Below are positions 50,601-61,411 of a DNA stretch of 64,000 nt, in pieces; the first letter of the stretch is position 1, and each line of letters opens with the position of its first letter. The translations under genes and the position numbers were made by a program. The notes below the pieces were generated by a model. That model did not search any database. It was not told the DNA's origin and saw only the letters and a list, made by a program, of their open reading frames with translations. The DNA is from Rehmannia glutinosa. Lineage: Eukaryota; Streptophyta; Magnoliopsida; Lamiales; Orobanchaceae. The DNA lies in assembly GCA_016081115.2 (NCBI GenBank), contig CM071930.1:36369335-36433334 (forward strand). Direction: 5' to 3'.

Positions 50601-52141
50601 GGTGATTATGATTTCGATGTTGTATGGCCATCACCGCAATGAAGAATCATTTGAAGTTCGAAGTGTTCAAGGCAATCGCTTTCTTTGAGGTTGAAAGGAT
50701 GGAGAGGCATCGAGGCCTCTTTGGACATGCGACCGACAACAGAGATGCCACCCTTACGGTGATTTACGAGGCATAACTTGATTCGGATAAGGGAATGGTG
50801 GCAACAAAGAACAAACAATGCGTGTGGAACAAGTGAGATACTTGAGACGGTTGTTCAACAAGCTTTGGTGTGGAGAGTGAAAATGCCGATGCAAAAACGA
50901 AGGCCGAGAGAACACATTGAGCATATGCATGAAGCTCACACTTTGCCGAGATCAAGCTGCTGCGTGAGCGAAATACAAATGATATACGGCGTTTGGAAGA
51001 ACACATGACAAGAAAATTCAGCCTCCTCATGGGTGAGATGAAGCCGATTTTGTGAGAATCAAACGCTACTCGACCAATTCGCCGCATACAACGCGAGACT
51101 TGAAGCGAGAACTCAACCATCGAAGACTTCGACTTCATGCTTGCCAAAGATGTTCCCTGGGGTTCCTCTATCCTTTGATGATGCCAAAAAGGGGAAGAGG
51201 AATACCTTAAAGCAGCAAAATCAAATTTGAAAAAGAAAGGAGCGGTGAGAAGGGAAAATCGGTGAGGAAGTCTTGAAACAGAGAAGAAAGGAAAGCTTGT
51301 TGAGGGGGAAGGATCGGAGATGTAACATTGATGATTGCACAAACCCCCCAACAAGGTCCTCACGGTGACATTATAAGCAAACAAACTCCCGTGACTCGCC
51401 ACTCCAACACTCTGCTTTGTATCTATGGTGAAAAGAGGAAAACAATTGAAGCGAGGGATGAAGGAAGTGGAAGGAAGAATGGATGCCAGGGTGATGAACA
51501 TCTTGAAAGAACATGGAGGCATTCCATTGTTGACAGAGACACTTATGCCATCTCGGATGTCGGGATGAGCCACGATCAATCGATGAATTTAAAACACTCG
51601 AATCGAGGGATACTTTGCAAATATGTCTATGGCTCAAGCTTGGGACTTTATCGGGAAAAGGGTCTCACGTTATGTGAAGAAGGCGTGAGCAAAGAGACTT
51701 CCCGATCGCTCACTTTGGTCACCCTCCATTGGTCACTCAATTGGAAAGAAGAAGACCCCAAGATCAATATACGCCCAGGTAGAGGAAGAAGCAACGGTGG
51801 AGGAAGAAGCTTGGACCTCCAGGCCTCCGCCCAAGAATATTGAATACGTAGATCCGGGAAAGAAAGGAGGGATCTCTTTGGGTGGGCTTGACCAAGTGGC
51901 AAATTTGAAAGTGGCTAAAACTAACGCCGAGTATGCACAAAGAATAGAAGAAGAAAACAAGAGACAAACTCGGCTATGGCGGGAGAGACAGGAAAGAATA
52001 AGAAAAGATGAAGCGCCGAGGAAGGCATATGAGAAGAAAAAGAAAGCGGTGACGGCGAAAAAAGAGGAGAAAGAGAAGAAGATCTTGATCAAGATGAAAG
52101 AAGGAGAGGAGACAAAGGAGATGAAGTGTTCTTTGTCCAAC
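47657..52141 (+). pseudogene. SIRE extra ORF between pol and 3' LTR (copy C)
   Basis: The ATG at 47657 begins MAPTYDFTKL, as in copy B. About 4.5 kb (near 1,490 codons if it were one frame) separates it from the end of the charged C-terminal part. Visible parts are the N-terminal domain in broken frames (47657-48360), a basic Pro/Lys-rich segment with SPIVKRRRT (48575-48770), a long poorly conserved middle, and the coiled-coil end (51797-52140; NKRQTRLWRERQERIRKDE). The known env-like ORFs of SIRE elements are, from memory, considerably shorter. It may be one long protein or two ORFs; copy B shows the same span. Confidence 0.6.
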
Positions 52142-52384
52142 CCTTCGTGTACTTTATCATGTAAATACATACAATGTAAGTCTTACGTAATAAAGCTTTA
52201 AATTCTTTATTTTCGGTGTAGACAAATATGTGCTCGATACACCTTGTAAACAGATTGTGTAAAAGAACAGGAATGATATGATCAAAAAAGAGATCTATTC
52301 TACGCATACATTCTATGTCAATACACTATCTCGTATGTATCTTTCTTTGTTTGCATTTTTGAATGATTTAAGTTTTGGCATCAT

Positions 52385-52398
52385 CAAAAAGGGGGAAA
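52385..52398 (+). other. Polypurine tract of SIRE copy C
   Basis: AAAAAGGGGGAAAT directly before the TGTTAGG start of the 3' LTR. Confidence 0.85.
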
Positions 52399-53936
52399 TT
52401 GTTAGGAATTTTATTGTTTAGATTTTGATGAATGCCATGTAAAACTTAGAATAGAAAGTTGGCTCCCAATTCTTTTCAGAAATGTATTGTAACAATTAGA
52501 GTCGGCAAGCCGAGTTAAGTCGCCTACGCCCTAACATGCAAGAAGACAATCAAGAATGGAAGGAAGACCTGCCGAGAAACAATTTGAATATGGCAAAGAG
52601 TAGAGTAGACGGAACTTGAAGAAGCGGTGAGATGCGGTGAGTGGAGCATCGGTCAAGTCAACTCAAGAAAAGCCAAGTCTCAAGTTGAAGTGACGGAAGA
52701 GTCATCCAATGATTGGAAGTCGACTCTAAGTCACTGGGGAAAGCAAGGAAATGCGGTCAAGTCGAGATAATCAGTAAAAGAATCATTTGCCGCGAGTAAA
52801 TCAAGAGATTTACTTAAACAAGTAATATCTCCATACCACCTTTCTCGGAGTGCTCGGTCCCCGAAGCGTGCAAAAGGAATGAACCAATGGGAAGCACCAC
52901 ACCGTGTCGAACTACGAAAAGGTGAAAGAACAATTCATACGAGGAAATGGCAATTCCAAGAAGCGCAAGCCAACGATCGCAAAGTGACTTTCAAAAAATA
53001 AGCCTATCTCTTCAACGGGCAAATTTTTGAAAGTTCACTATAAAAGGGCCGAGGAGTTTGTTTGAGATAAGATGATGACACACATATGAGATAAACAAGT
53101 ACATTAGAAAATCGAAACACTCTCAATCCTCAAGCCTACATTACGAAGTACATCAATCCAACACTCACCTGTGAAGGAAAGAGAACTTCAACCGGTTGAA
53201 GAGGAAACCTTTGAAAACAAGGGTCTACATTCCGGGAAGGATTGTAGAAAGGTTGGTGAACCAAGTCTTAAGCTTTTGGAGGGCTTCGTGATCAAATCCA
53301 AAGAGCTTGAGCAAGTGAGTTAGTAACAAAGCGGTGCCCTGTGAAGAAGCCGAGTCGCACGAGAAGCTTGGTGAGTGATCAAGGCGTCTCGGATCGAGTC
53401 CCTAAGGATCAAGTCGGTTGTTGTGATCAAGACTTGTATCCTGGACATTACCACTTTGTAAACCGATCATTACTTAGTGGATTCCTCCGGGAGTTGGAGA
53501 AGAGAGGAGTAGAAGAATTACCCCATCTTCGAACCTCTATAAAAACCTTCTTGTGTCATTTACATTTCGCATTTAAATTCCCGCACTTTTAATCGCTTAT
53601 ATCTGTGATAAATTTGCTTTCCATTTGATAAAATTATAAGTACTAAATCAAGCTCTAAAATCTTGCTTAATCAAACATAAGGGTGTTAAGTCTTCCAATG
53701 AAAATAAAACCACAGTTGAGTTAAATTATAGCCAACAAACCGGTGAGTTACTCCATCAACGGCTCGGGTGAGTCGTTGAGAGATTAACTCTCTTGAGTGA
53801 CTAATTCGATTTGTCCATCAAGGACACAGCTGTGTAGAATCAACTCTGTAGATTTAAAAGGACTAAATCGAAAATTTGGTAAGGTTTATTCAACCCCCCC
53901 TTCTAAACCTTACACTTACACCCCTTGGGACCTACA
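52399..53936 (+). repeat. 3' LTR of SIRE copy C
   Basis: 1538 bp, starting TGTTAGG and ending GGGACCTACA. The TATAAAAG box is at 53039-53046. Differences from the 5' LTR cluster at CAG/CTG sites. Confidence 0.93.
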
Positions 53937-53941
53937 ATTAT
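53937..53941 (+). repeat. Target-site duplication, right copy (ATTAT)
   Basis: Identical to 39926-39930, bounding SIRE copy C. Confidence 0.85.
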
Positions 53942-54375
53942 TTATTTGAAATTTACAAAAATAAGGAAAGTGAATAGTTTTATGAAAGAACAATTTACTA
54001 TATTCTCTCAATTGCTGACAAAAACTGAAAATAAGGAAAGTTGATAATTTGATCCTGACCATATTTAATGTAGATACATAATTTTGTAGATTATCTTTTC
54101 ATATATTTACAAATTCGGATTGACTAAATCATCAATAAAATCAACAATATGTTAAACATTGTCAGCCACAAAATAAGTGATTTATCAGCTATCAGCCACG
54201 AAATAATTGACTTAGCATATATTAAAATCTCAGCCGCGAAATCAGTGACTTACCATTTATTAAAATCTCAAACGTTTTTATTAAGTTAATTTAAGCGTTT
54301 TTATTAAGTAAAAGAACATGATTTACAATTTTAGCAACAGGTAAATGAGCGGGAAACAAAATTAGCAAAAGATTT
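53942..54375. repeat. AT-rich stretch with short tandem repeats, no gene
   Basis: Three copies of a ~22-base unit (CAGCCACAAAATAAGTGA type, with A/G changes) lie at 54162-54183, 54192-54214 and 54231-54252. Two copies of CGTTTTTATTAAGT follow near 54274 and 54297. Two copies of AAAATAAGGAAAGT lie near 53958 and 54030. No coding signal. Confidence 0.6.
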
Positions 54376-54480
54376 GTTATTATATATATATATATAGGCA
54401 TTGGTTCAAATGAGACAAATATTCTAGGGTGAGACCATAGGGACTAATCTGGTCCGTTTATTTTTATTTTTAGATGGCTA
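54376..54480 (+). mobile_element. Helitron-type 5' terminus (plus)
   Basis: An (AT)n run (about 54379-54396) leads into AGGCATTGGTTCAAATGAGA, then 'GTGAGACCATAGGGAC' and 'TCTGGTCCGTTTATTTTT'. This layout is the usual 5' start of many plant Helitrons (TATATATAGG, GGTTCAAATGAGAACC, TGGACCGTTGAT). It points rightwards, opposite to the Rep-bearing Helitron, so it belongs to another copy. Its 3' end was not found before the carrier gene. Confidence 0.55.
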
Positions 54481-56080
54481 TGATTAATTCAGTATTTAAG
54501 GTAATTTAAATGGGTTTAATTGTTTTCAAGGGCAAATATGTAACTATCTAAAGGAGCGGTTTTTATTTATGGATAGATTCATAATTTGGCACCATATCTG
54601 TAGAGTTGGATTTTGATTTCACCGAGGTTTCTGGGGAGTGATTTTTGCCAAAATTGATATCACGTCTTCAACTTCTAAGTTCTGCAAAGAAGAGGCACGA
54701 CAATTGAGGAGTTTGAAAGAGAAGAAGAAAACTCTGTGATACCATTGTCTGCAGTAGGCCGAGAAAAAAATCGACTAAATTTCCGATTTAGAAGTATGTT
54801 TTTAGTTTCGGTTTTTATATATGTGATTGTTATGCAATTTTTTCTCCTTGTTTTTTTTTTTCAATTTTTTTCGCTACTATTTGCATGTTTTCGGGAAAAA
54901 AAAGAATTCGGTAATTCTTTCATTTTTTTCAGGCTTCCGTTCAAGTTTCATGTATTTTTGTTCAGTGTGTATGAATATTCCATTTGATTTTCATGTATTG
55001 GCCGTCTATGGGAGATTTTAAGTTGGTGAATTTTCGGTTATGGTTATTTGTATGCTTTTTTCGGCAGTTAGGGCACTTTCTATGTGAATTTTTTGTTTTG
55101 AGTTTTTTATGTGTGTTTCTTGCATTTGGTTTTTTGGTTTCAGTTTTTTTGGAACTCGTTTGAATTGTATTTTTTCTTTTAATGAAATTTTAGTAGTAAC
55201 ATTTCAAAAGGTTTCATTCCTGGGGTTATGCTCGTTCATTGTAATCATATATGATAACAAGAGTTCATTGTTGAGAAATTGTGTTTGGTTCTGTCTGCAA
55301 ACTGTTATGAGTTCTATCTGATTTTTAAGAACTTTATCTAATTTTTACGTTGATCTAAACGATGCATAAGTTATATTCACAAAACATTCGAATTCCCTAC
55401 TAAACAAGCAAAAGTTATATTAATGGACAAAAGAAATTGTTGTCTCATAAAATAATCATACGCTTTATAGTAACTAAAACCTTGTATTGAATATACTAAA
55501 CTTAAAATATAAATTTTGTACTACGTACAAATATAATCTCTGTACTAAAAATACTAAATTAAAACTATAAACTTTGTACTAAGTAGATATACAAACTTAA
55601 TACTAGAAAAATAGTTTTGTCAAAAAAAAAAAACTTTAAAAATAGTACTACATATACTAAACTAAAATAACTCATTAAAATTTAAAATTTAAAAAAGAAG
55701 TAAGTATATTCGTAACAAAAAAAGAGTTATACTAAGTATACTAAATTAAAAAAATTGTTAAACTGAAAATATAAAGACTTTTAGTATAATAACTGAACTA
55801 CTGATTGTAAATATTAATATATAAAAGCATTATATTTAATGGACTTGGAAAGTAAATATATTACAATTAAGTACGATTTATAACAAAGTAATTAAATTAA
55901 CTAAGTAAGTATACTAAACTAAAAATATCATAAAATTAACATATACCAGATATACTAAAAAATCTTGAAAAATAGCAATAAACTAAAATTAATCAAATAA
56001 CGATTCAACCTAAAACTTTTAGGATAATTTATGCAATTATGGAGTTTGAATAATAATATTTACAATTTAGATTTAATATT
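54481..56080. other. No gene seen; Helitron interior and AT-rich repeats
   Basis: 54736-55321 has T-rich sequence giving Phe-rich open frames with no domain. 55330-56030 is very AT-rich with many variants of ACTAAACTAAAA (near 55496, 55549, 55651, 55738, 55911 and 55951). It is probably the interior of a non-autonomous Helitron followed by AT-rich intergenic DNA. Confidence 0.4.
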
Positions 56081-56081
56081 T

Positions 56082-56099
56082 ACCACACACACACACACA
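56082..56099 (+). repeat. (AC)n microsatellite
   Basis: About eight AC units followed by an A-run, 310 bases upstream of the carrier start codon. Confidence 0.85.
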
Positions 56100-56223
56100 A
56101 AAAAAGATAAAAGAAAAGCCTACAGGCTCAGCTCAATTAGCCGAACCAGGCTTGGGGTCGGCCTACACGACCCGACCCAGTTGACACCTTTAGGTTTCAT
56201 GCGTTATTGCATCGTTCTCTCCC

Positions 56224-56232
56224 TATAAAATA
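56224..56232 (+). promoter_or_regulatory. TATA box of the phosphate carrier gene
   Basis: TATAAAATA, 179 bases before the ATG at 56411. The leader in between is C/T-rich (CTCTCTGAGAG, CCTCCTC), as is usual for plant 5' UTRs of well-expressed genes. Confidence 0.65.
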
Positions 56233-56410
56233 TACGCAAATGTCCTTTCACCTAAAGTCGTCGCCTCATATTGATTCCTTCCGTTAGAAAAAGAAGAGCT
56301 TCGGATCTCTGAGAGAAGATTTTGGGAGGAGTCCGATTCACCGTCAATCGCCTCCTCTTGCCGCCGATCTCTCAGACGCTCCTCTTTTTTGACGAGAATA
56401 TTCTCTCGCT

Positions 56411-59400
56411 ATGGCTCTCTCTTCCGATCGCCAATCACTCATCCCCAGCTTCCTTTACTCAACCTCTTTTACTTCCAAAACCCTTGCTCTGGATAAAATG
56501 ACTGGAAATTCCAACCCTAGCTTCACGCCATCGCCATCAGCGTTGGCTCCCAATCAGAGTTTCGTTATTCCGGCTCCAAGCGAGCCAGGGAAGATTGAGA
56601 TGTACTCTCCTCAGTTCTACGCAGCATGTACGGTTGGTGGAATACTGAGCTGCGGTCTTACTCATATGGCTGTCACTCCTCTTGATCTCGTCAAATGTAA
56701 TATGCAGGTCCAGATCTATTCATTTCTACTTTATTTTTAAATACTGCGATTTCTTTCTGTCAGCTTCCTATATTTAACTTTTATCAGCTACCTTTGTTAT
56801 TTTAAATTATGCGTTGATATTTTTGTTGCCAACAGATCTTGTCAAATTTTTTTGTTTATGGTCTAGTTTTGAAAACTTTAGGTTGTGATGTGGTGAACTC
56901 ACCCCTGAATTAGATCTATTTTTCCTCTGTTTTTGATGCCCTGTAGCTTTGTTGACTTGTTATACAGTGCGAGGCATTTTGGCGTGGAGATAGGTTTTAG
57001 CATTATGTCTTATATAATTCGAGGTTTTAGAACGTGATTTGATTCTGAAAGTCAAATGACTTCCATTTTTCCCATGAGCTAGGGTCCTATTTGTCTCCGT
57101 AAGTGGTATGGATACAATCGCGTTTACGTCATGTAAGTTTAATTAAACATATATGATACTTGGCGTGATGAAGAAATCATCACATGTTTGATGCTTTCTA
57201 ATCTTTGGATAATTAAGTGCTCTATCGAATTTATTTTTTAATCCTTCTGTACATTTCTTTGCACTATTTTGTTTCTACTGTTGTAGCTGAATTGCTCTGA
57301 TGGACATAGGGCGATGGCTTAATAGATTGAGTGCCTCATTTTAATATTATGATGCAGTAATTTTTCTTAGTCCTGCAAGAGAAAGAGTCAGGTGCTTTGC
57401 TTGTTTTTTTTCTTTTTTTTTTTTTGGGGTGGGGGGTGGGGCGTCAGGTGGTGGGTGTGTCGCATGAGTTATTGGCGGGTTCATGTATGTCTGTTCCACA
57501 CGGAAGTGTTAACTGACTCTTTTTGTATCTTGTCAGATTGATCCTGCAAAGTACAAGAGCATCTCATCGGGTTTTGGAGTGTTACTAAAGGAGCAGGGAG
57601 TAAAAGGTTTCTTCAGGGGATGGGTTCCTACCTTGCTTGGTTACAGTGCCCAGGGTGCCTGCAAGTTTGGGTTCTATGAATTCTTCAAGAAGTACTACTC
57701 TGACCTTGCTGGACCAGAAAATGCATCTAAATACAAGACTCTAATCTATCTTGCTGGTTCTGCATCTGCGGAGGTGATCGCGGACATTGCTCTTTGCCCT
57801 CTTGAAGCAGTGAAGGTTCGAGTTCAGACTCAACCTGGTTTTGCTAGAGGATTGTCTGATGGGCTTCCCAAGTTTGTGAGATCTGAAGGTGCTCTTGGGT
57901 ATGTTTTCATTTACTCTGATCTGGTTATGGCATGTAATTAAAGTTGAGTGGACGGTTTCATATTTCGTAAAATTTTGCAGGTTGTACAAGGGCCTGGTTC
58001 CTCTTGGGGGCGTCAGATTCCATGTAAGTTTGTGCTGCTGGTTCTTTTATTTTGCTCTCATTTTCGTCATAGTTCAATCACTCCAATACCATGTTATAAC
58101 ACATTTTATGATCAACTGCACTGTGTCACTGTAGGAGTTTTGATTTGGTGTATTTCTAGGAGTTTTGATTTGGTTTATTTCTACTGGAATTAAATATTGT
58201 TATCTTAACAATAATCAACTGCTTTCTTGAGAATTGTATCTTTAGTTTTCCATTCATTTGTGAAGGAGATGGTGCAAATAGCTGGATGCTGCTTATTATA
58301 CCAGATTCTGTTTGCTATCTTTCAAGTTTCAACTGAAACCCACAAACTGATTTGCTCTGGGGTTCGATTACCCTGAATTGTGCTCTTATTTATCTGTGCA
58401 CTGAATTGTGGTCATACCTGTGCACTGGATGGTTGGATTAGAATCCAAAATTAATGTAAACCTGGACACATTTGACACATGTATCATTTGAGTGAATTTA
58501 TTGTGCTGCTGTTCATCGTCATGTCCTTATTTTCAGGAGCAAAAATGGTAGTTCATAATATTTTATTTGAGGTGTGTATTGTCACATGCAATATTTATTA
58601 TTAGTGCATAAAAAGTTGAGTTGGACTTCTAGGAGTGGATATTCCTTGGGCTTGGGGTAGCTGAATCTTAGATTATTGAATTTTATGAAGTCGTTGGTGG
58701 TTCATGTGTTTCTGCTGCCTCTTAATCTTATTCCTCATGGAATTAATTGAATTCTTTCTCCATAACATTAGCTAACTACTATGCTGTTATAGCACTTGAA
58801 CTCTGCTTTTTGTGCACTCCACTTCTTTGAGATGAATGGAAGATATTGATTCTTAAATCTTCAAGTTTCTTTCCTTGTGCTCTAATTTCATATAATCAAC
58901 ATATAACAGCAACATGCCATGATGGTTACTTGCAGATACAATGATGAAATTTGCATCTTTTGAGACTATTGTGGAGCTCATTTACAAGCATGCGATCCCC
59001 ACACCCAAAAATGACTGCAGCAAGCCCCTGCAGCTTGGTGTGAGTTTTGCTGGTGGGTATGTAGCTGGTGTTTTATGTGCTGTTGTATCACATCCGGCTG
59101 ATAACCTTGTCTCTTTCCTCAATAATGCCAAGGGTGCTACTGTTGGTGATGTAAGTTTTCTGCTTGTAGCATTTTTTGTTGCCTTGATTTTCTTATTTGA
59201 TTTTAATTTTCATGTGACATATATACCCTGCTTACTTCCAATAGGCTATAAAGAAGCTTGGGTGGTTGGGTTTGTTTACTCGGGACTTCCTCTTCGTATT
59301 GTCATGATTGGAACGCTCACTGGGGCCCAGTGGGGTATCTATGATGCTTTCAAAGTTTTTGTTGGACTGTAAGTTTTCCCTGACTCAATTTTTATGACCA

Positions 59401-59602
59401 ATAAGATTTTGATTCTCTTGATTTCCTGCATTGTTGTGGTGACCTTGGCTTTATATGTGCTGTATGTGGTGCAATAGGTGTTCAATTTTTTTTTTCCTGG
59501 CATCTGAGTTGGTAACTTTTAATTTGTATTTCCAGGCCAACAACTGGTGGTGCTGCTCCTCCTGCTCCGGCGCAGGTTCCTACTGAACTTGCAAAGATGT
59601 AG
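56411..59602 (+). CDS. MPT3: Mitochondrial phosphate carrier protein (MPT3/PHT3 type)
   Basis: Carries inorganic phosphate with a proton into the mitochondrial matrix for ATP synthesis; inner membrane. Six exons: 56411-56707, 57537-57898, 57981-58023, 58936-59150, 59245-59368, 59536-59602, all with GT-AG introns. It is a three-fold repeat carrier: PLDLVKCNMQ ends exon 1, PLEAVKVRVQ is in exon 2, and the third repeat has HPADNLVSFLNN in exon 4. GAQWGIYDAFKVF is near the end, and exon 6 encodes a Pro/Ala-rich tail ending TELAKM. The first ~50 residues are Ser-rich, as in a mitochondrial leader. The expected product of ~370 residues fits the family. As read, exon 3 lacks one base at CTTGGGGG (58003-58010) and exon 5 lacks one G at CGGGA (59281-59285). 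Each shifts the frame; splicing signals and all other codons are intact. This is either homopolymer sequencing error or very recent decay. Confidence 0.93.
57426..57454 (+). other. G-rich run in carrier intron 1 (possible G-quadruplex)
   Basis: Four G-runs (GGGG, GGGGGG, GGGG, GGG) separated by short loops follow a long T-run. The pattern meets the usual rule for a G-quadruplex on the transcribed-sense strand. Confidence 0.4.
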
Positions 59603-59665
59603 AGAGTTAAATTGCAGAATTCTGGTGGAGTACAAACTATGAGATGGTCCCTTCTCCAAAGGGGC

Positions 59666-59671
59666 AATAAA
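59666..59671 (+). terminator. Poly(A) signal of the carrier gene
   Basis: AATAAA, 64 bases after the TAG stop at 59600-59602. Confidence 0.6.
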
Positions 59672-60661
59672 TTTAAATTACCTGTTGTTTGGCTAGCACC
59701 TGACAGATGGAGAGTATTAGAATATTGTTGTGGGTTTTATATACTCTGCTAATTTGAGATTGTGGAGGTTTGAATTCTCCAACATGCTTCGAACCATTTT
59801 GCGGTATTTTTGTTAAATTAGTTACAATGTTCCATAGGATTGTGGAAGATCCCCAGATGATAATAATGGGCAGTTGTGGAAATTTCGAACTTAGCACTGT
59901 CCAACTACATTTTTTCCTGAGATATATTAGGTGGGTGAAGATTAATTTCTCCCAACATGGAGGTTACGAATTTAGCTTATTTACTGCTAGGGGCCATGCT
60001 GCTTGTATTGCACTTGCGATATCTTTAATCGTTTTGTTGGTTTCTTGTATTTTCTGCTTTTTAATTTCTGTCATCATTCCATGCTTCCGTTATTAGACTT
60101 CCATGCATTTTGTTTGTTTCTTGTACTTTCTGCCTTTTAATCTGTTATCGTGGTGACCCTTGCATAAAATAATCAATACTTAAACTCAACAGGAAACAAT
60201 GGGGAAATTCTTGAGACATTAAATTGGATACACATTTCAAAATTTCAACCTTACTGATGAATGGAATTGTTTGGGACTTTTTAGGAGGCATAGTGTTTTC
60301 GAACTTGTATATTACCCTGCCTCTCCACAAAGTACAAACCGGTTCCATAACTCTCAGTTTATATCTCCTTCCTATTGTCCTCGTTGCTTTTCAAAAACGA
60401 TTGAATTCCACATTTTTTTAATTCTAAAGAATTTCAAGTGTACTTCAAATTATCAATTCAACATTACTTATACAATTGTCAGGTGTATGTATTTCAGTTC
60501 TTGATTTTTTTCCCCTCTGTAAATTGTTAACTTGTTAAAGTAACAATGACAACCATAAACAAGTGATTTAAATACACCTGGACAAGGAATATATAATAAG
60601 TTTAGTGGTAGTGTTCTATTTTTCATTTCTGTCCACCGAAGAGTTTTTTCTTTAATCAGCG
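59672..60661. other. No gene seen downstream of the carrier
   Basis: AT-rich flank, part of it possibly an extended 3' UTR. Short open frames here have no recognisable domain. Confidence 0.5.
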
Positions 60662-61040
60662 GTGATGCTGCAGTGTAAGGCTAGGGGTCTTTGGGGTGGT
60701 CTTAGAGAGGCCCCTCCGACGCTCAAGTTAGTGACTGTAGGAGAAAAATTCAGAGCGAGATAATGTAATTGTGATAATTAATTGAATTTCCTTACAAATG
60801 AGATGAAGACACCTTTATATACATGGGTATCCGCCTCATGGTAGTGTAGGAGAGAAAATGATGCGTGGACTAGATCCGGACCTCGTAGATCGGGTTATTT
60901 CATCTGTAGCCCAATAATTAATGGGGTTAAATAAATACATAAATATTATCATAATAATAGTAATGAAATGATTTTTCGCCCACAACAAGCAGGATTCTCT
61001 TTTTGGTATCTCACTCAATCAAATTATCATATGAGAAAAT
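60662..61040 (-). repeat. LTR-like fragment (minus)
   Basis: On the minus strand a TATA-like box (GTATATAAAGG, about 60813-60823) precedes GAGCGTCGGAGGGG and CTAAGACCACCCC. Blocks of this kind are frequent in the transcribed part of plant LTRs. No ends, primer site or partner LTR were found, so this is probably a solo or truncated LTR. Confidence 0.35.
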
Positions 61041-61049
61041 ATTCATTAT

Positions 61050-61327
61050 TGTTATAATAAATTTATAGAATATGGACTTTAGCACAATATTTGTAGTCTA
61101 AAGTTGAAAATTCTTTTCACATGTGCAACTACTACATAAATTTGGTAGGTGAATTTTGGCTATAAATATGCCATAGTTTTACTTGTAAATTACACACAAC
61201 AATATCAAAGAGAAATTGAAAGAATTACTTTCTCTCTACAATATTTTCTCTCTCTAATATTTATTTCTTAATATTTTGATAGTTCTATAATAATTCTCTT
61301 GTGTTCTTAAATTGTTGTTCTATAACA
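61050..61327 (+). repeat. 5' LTR of copia element E
   Basis: About 278 bp from TGTTATAATAAA to CTATAACA, with a TATAAATA box near 61162. It is followed by CGTTATCGACGAG, resembling the CGTTATCAGCACGAG that follows the LTR in a common plant copia family. The start is inferred, as no second LTR is in view. Confidence 0.6.
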
Positions 61328-61411
61328 CGTTATCGACGAGTCTCTACCCGATCATTAAAGTTTTTGGTGAGTACGGTAAGTTTTATTCATTTTTTAATTT
61401 AAAATATTATT

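Larger units (their letters stand above)
39926..53941 (+). mobile_element. SIRE-type copia copy C, complete with target duplication
   Basis: A complete element of about 14.0 kb: ATTAT duplication (39926-39930 and 53937-53941), LTRs of 1540 and 1538 bp, primer site, gag, protease, integrase, RT, RNase H, extra ORF and polypurine tract. The gene order is Ty1/copia. The large size and the ORF after pol are typical of the SIRE/Maximus lineage. All long frames are broken, so it is not autonomous as read. Confidence 0.93.

Noticed and set aside
47657..52141. True envelope gene making the element a retrovirus
   Set aside because: No signal peptide or convincing transmembrane helix was seen; the start is soluble-looking and the end is a charged coiled coil.
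54736..55321. Phe-rich frames as membrane proteins
   Set aside because: They arise from T-rich non-coding sequence and have no conserved motif or gene context.
59770..60096. 108-codon frame downstream of the carrier
   Set aside because: No domain and composition like the surrounding flank; more likely 3' UTR or intergenic.
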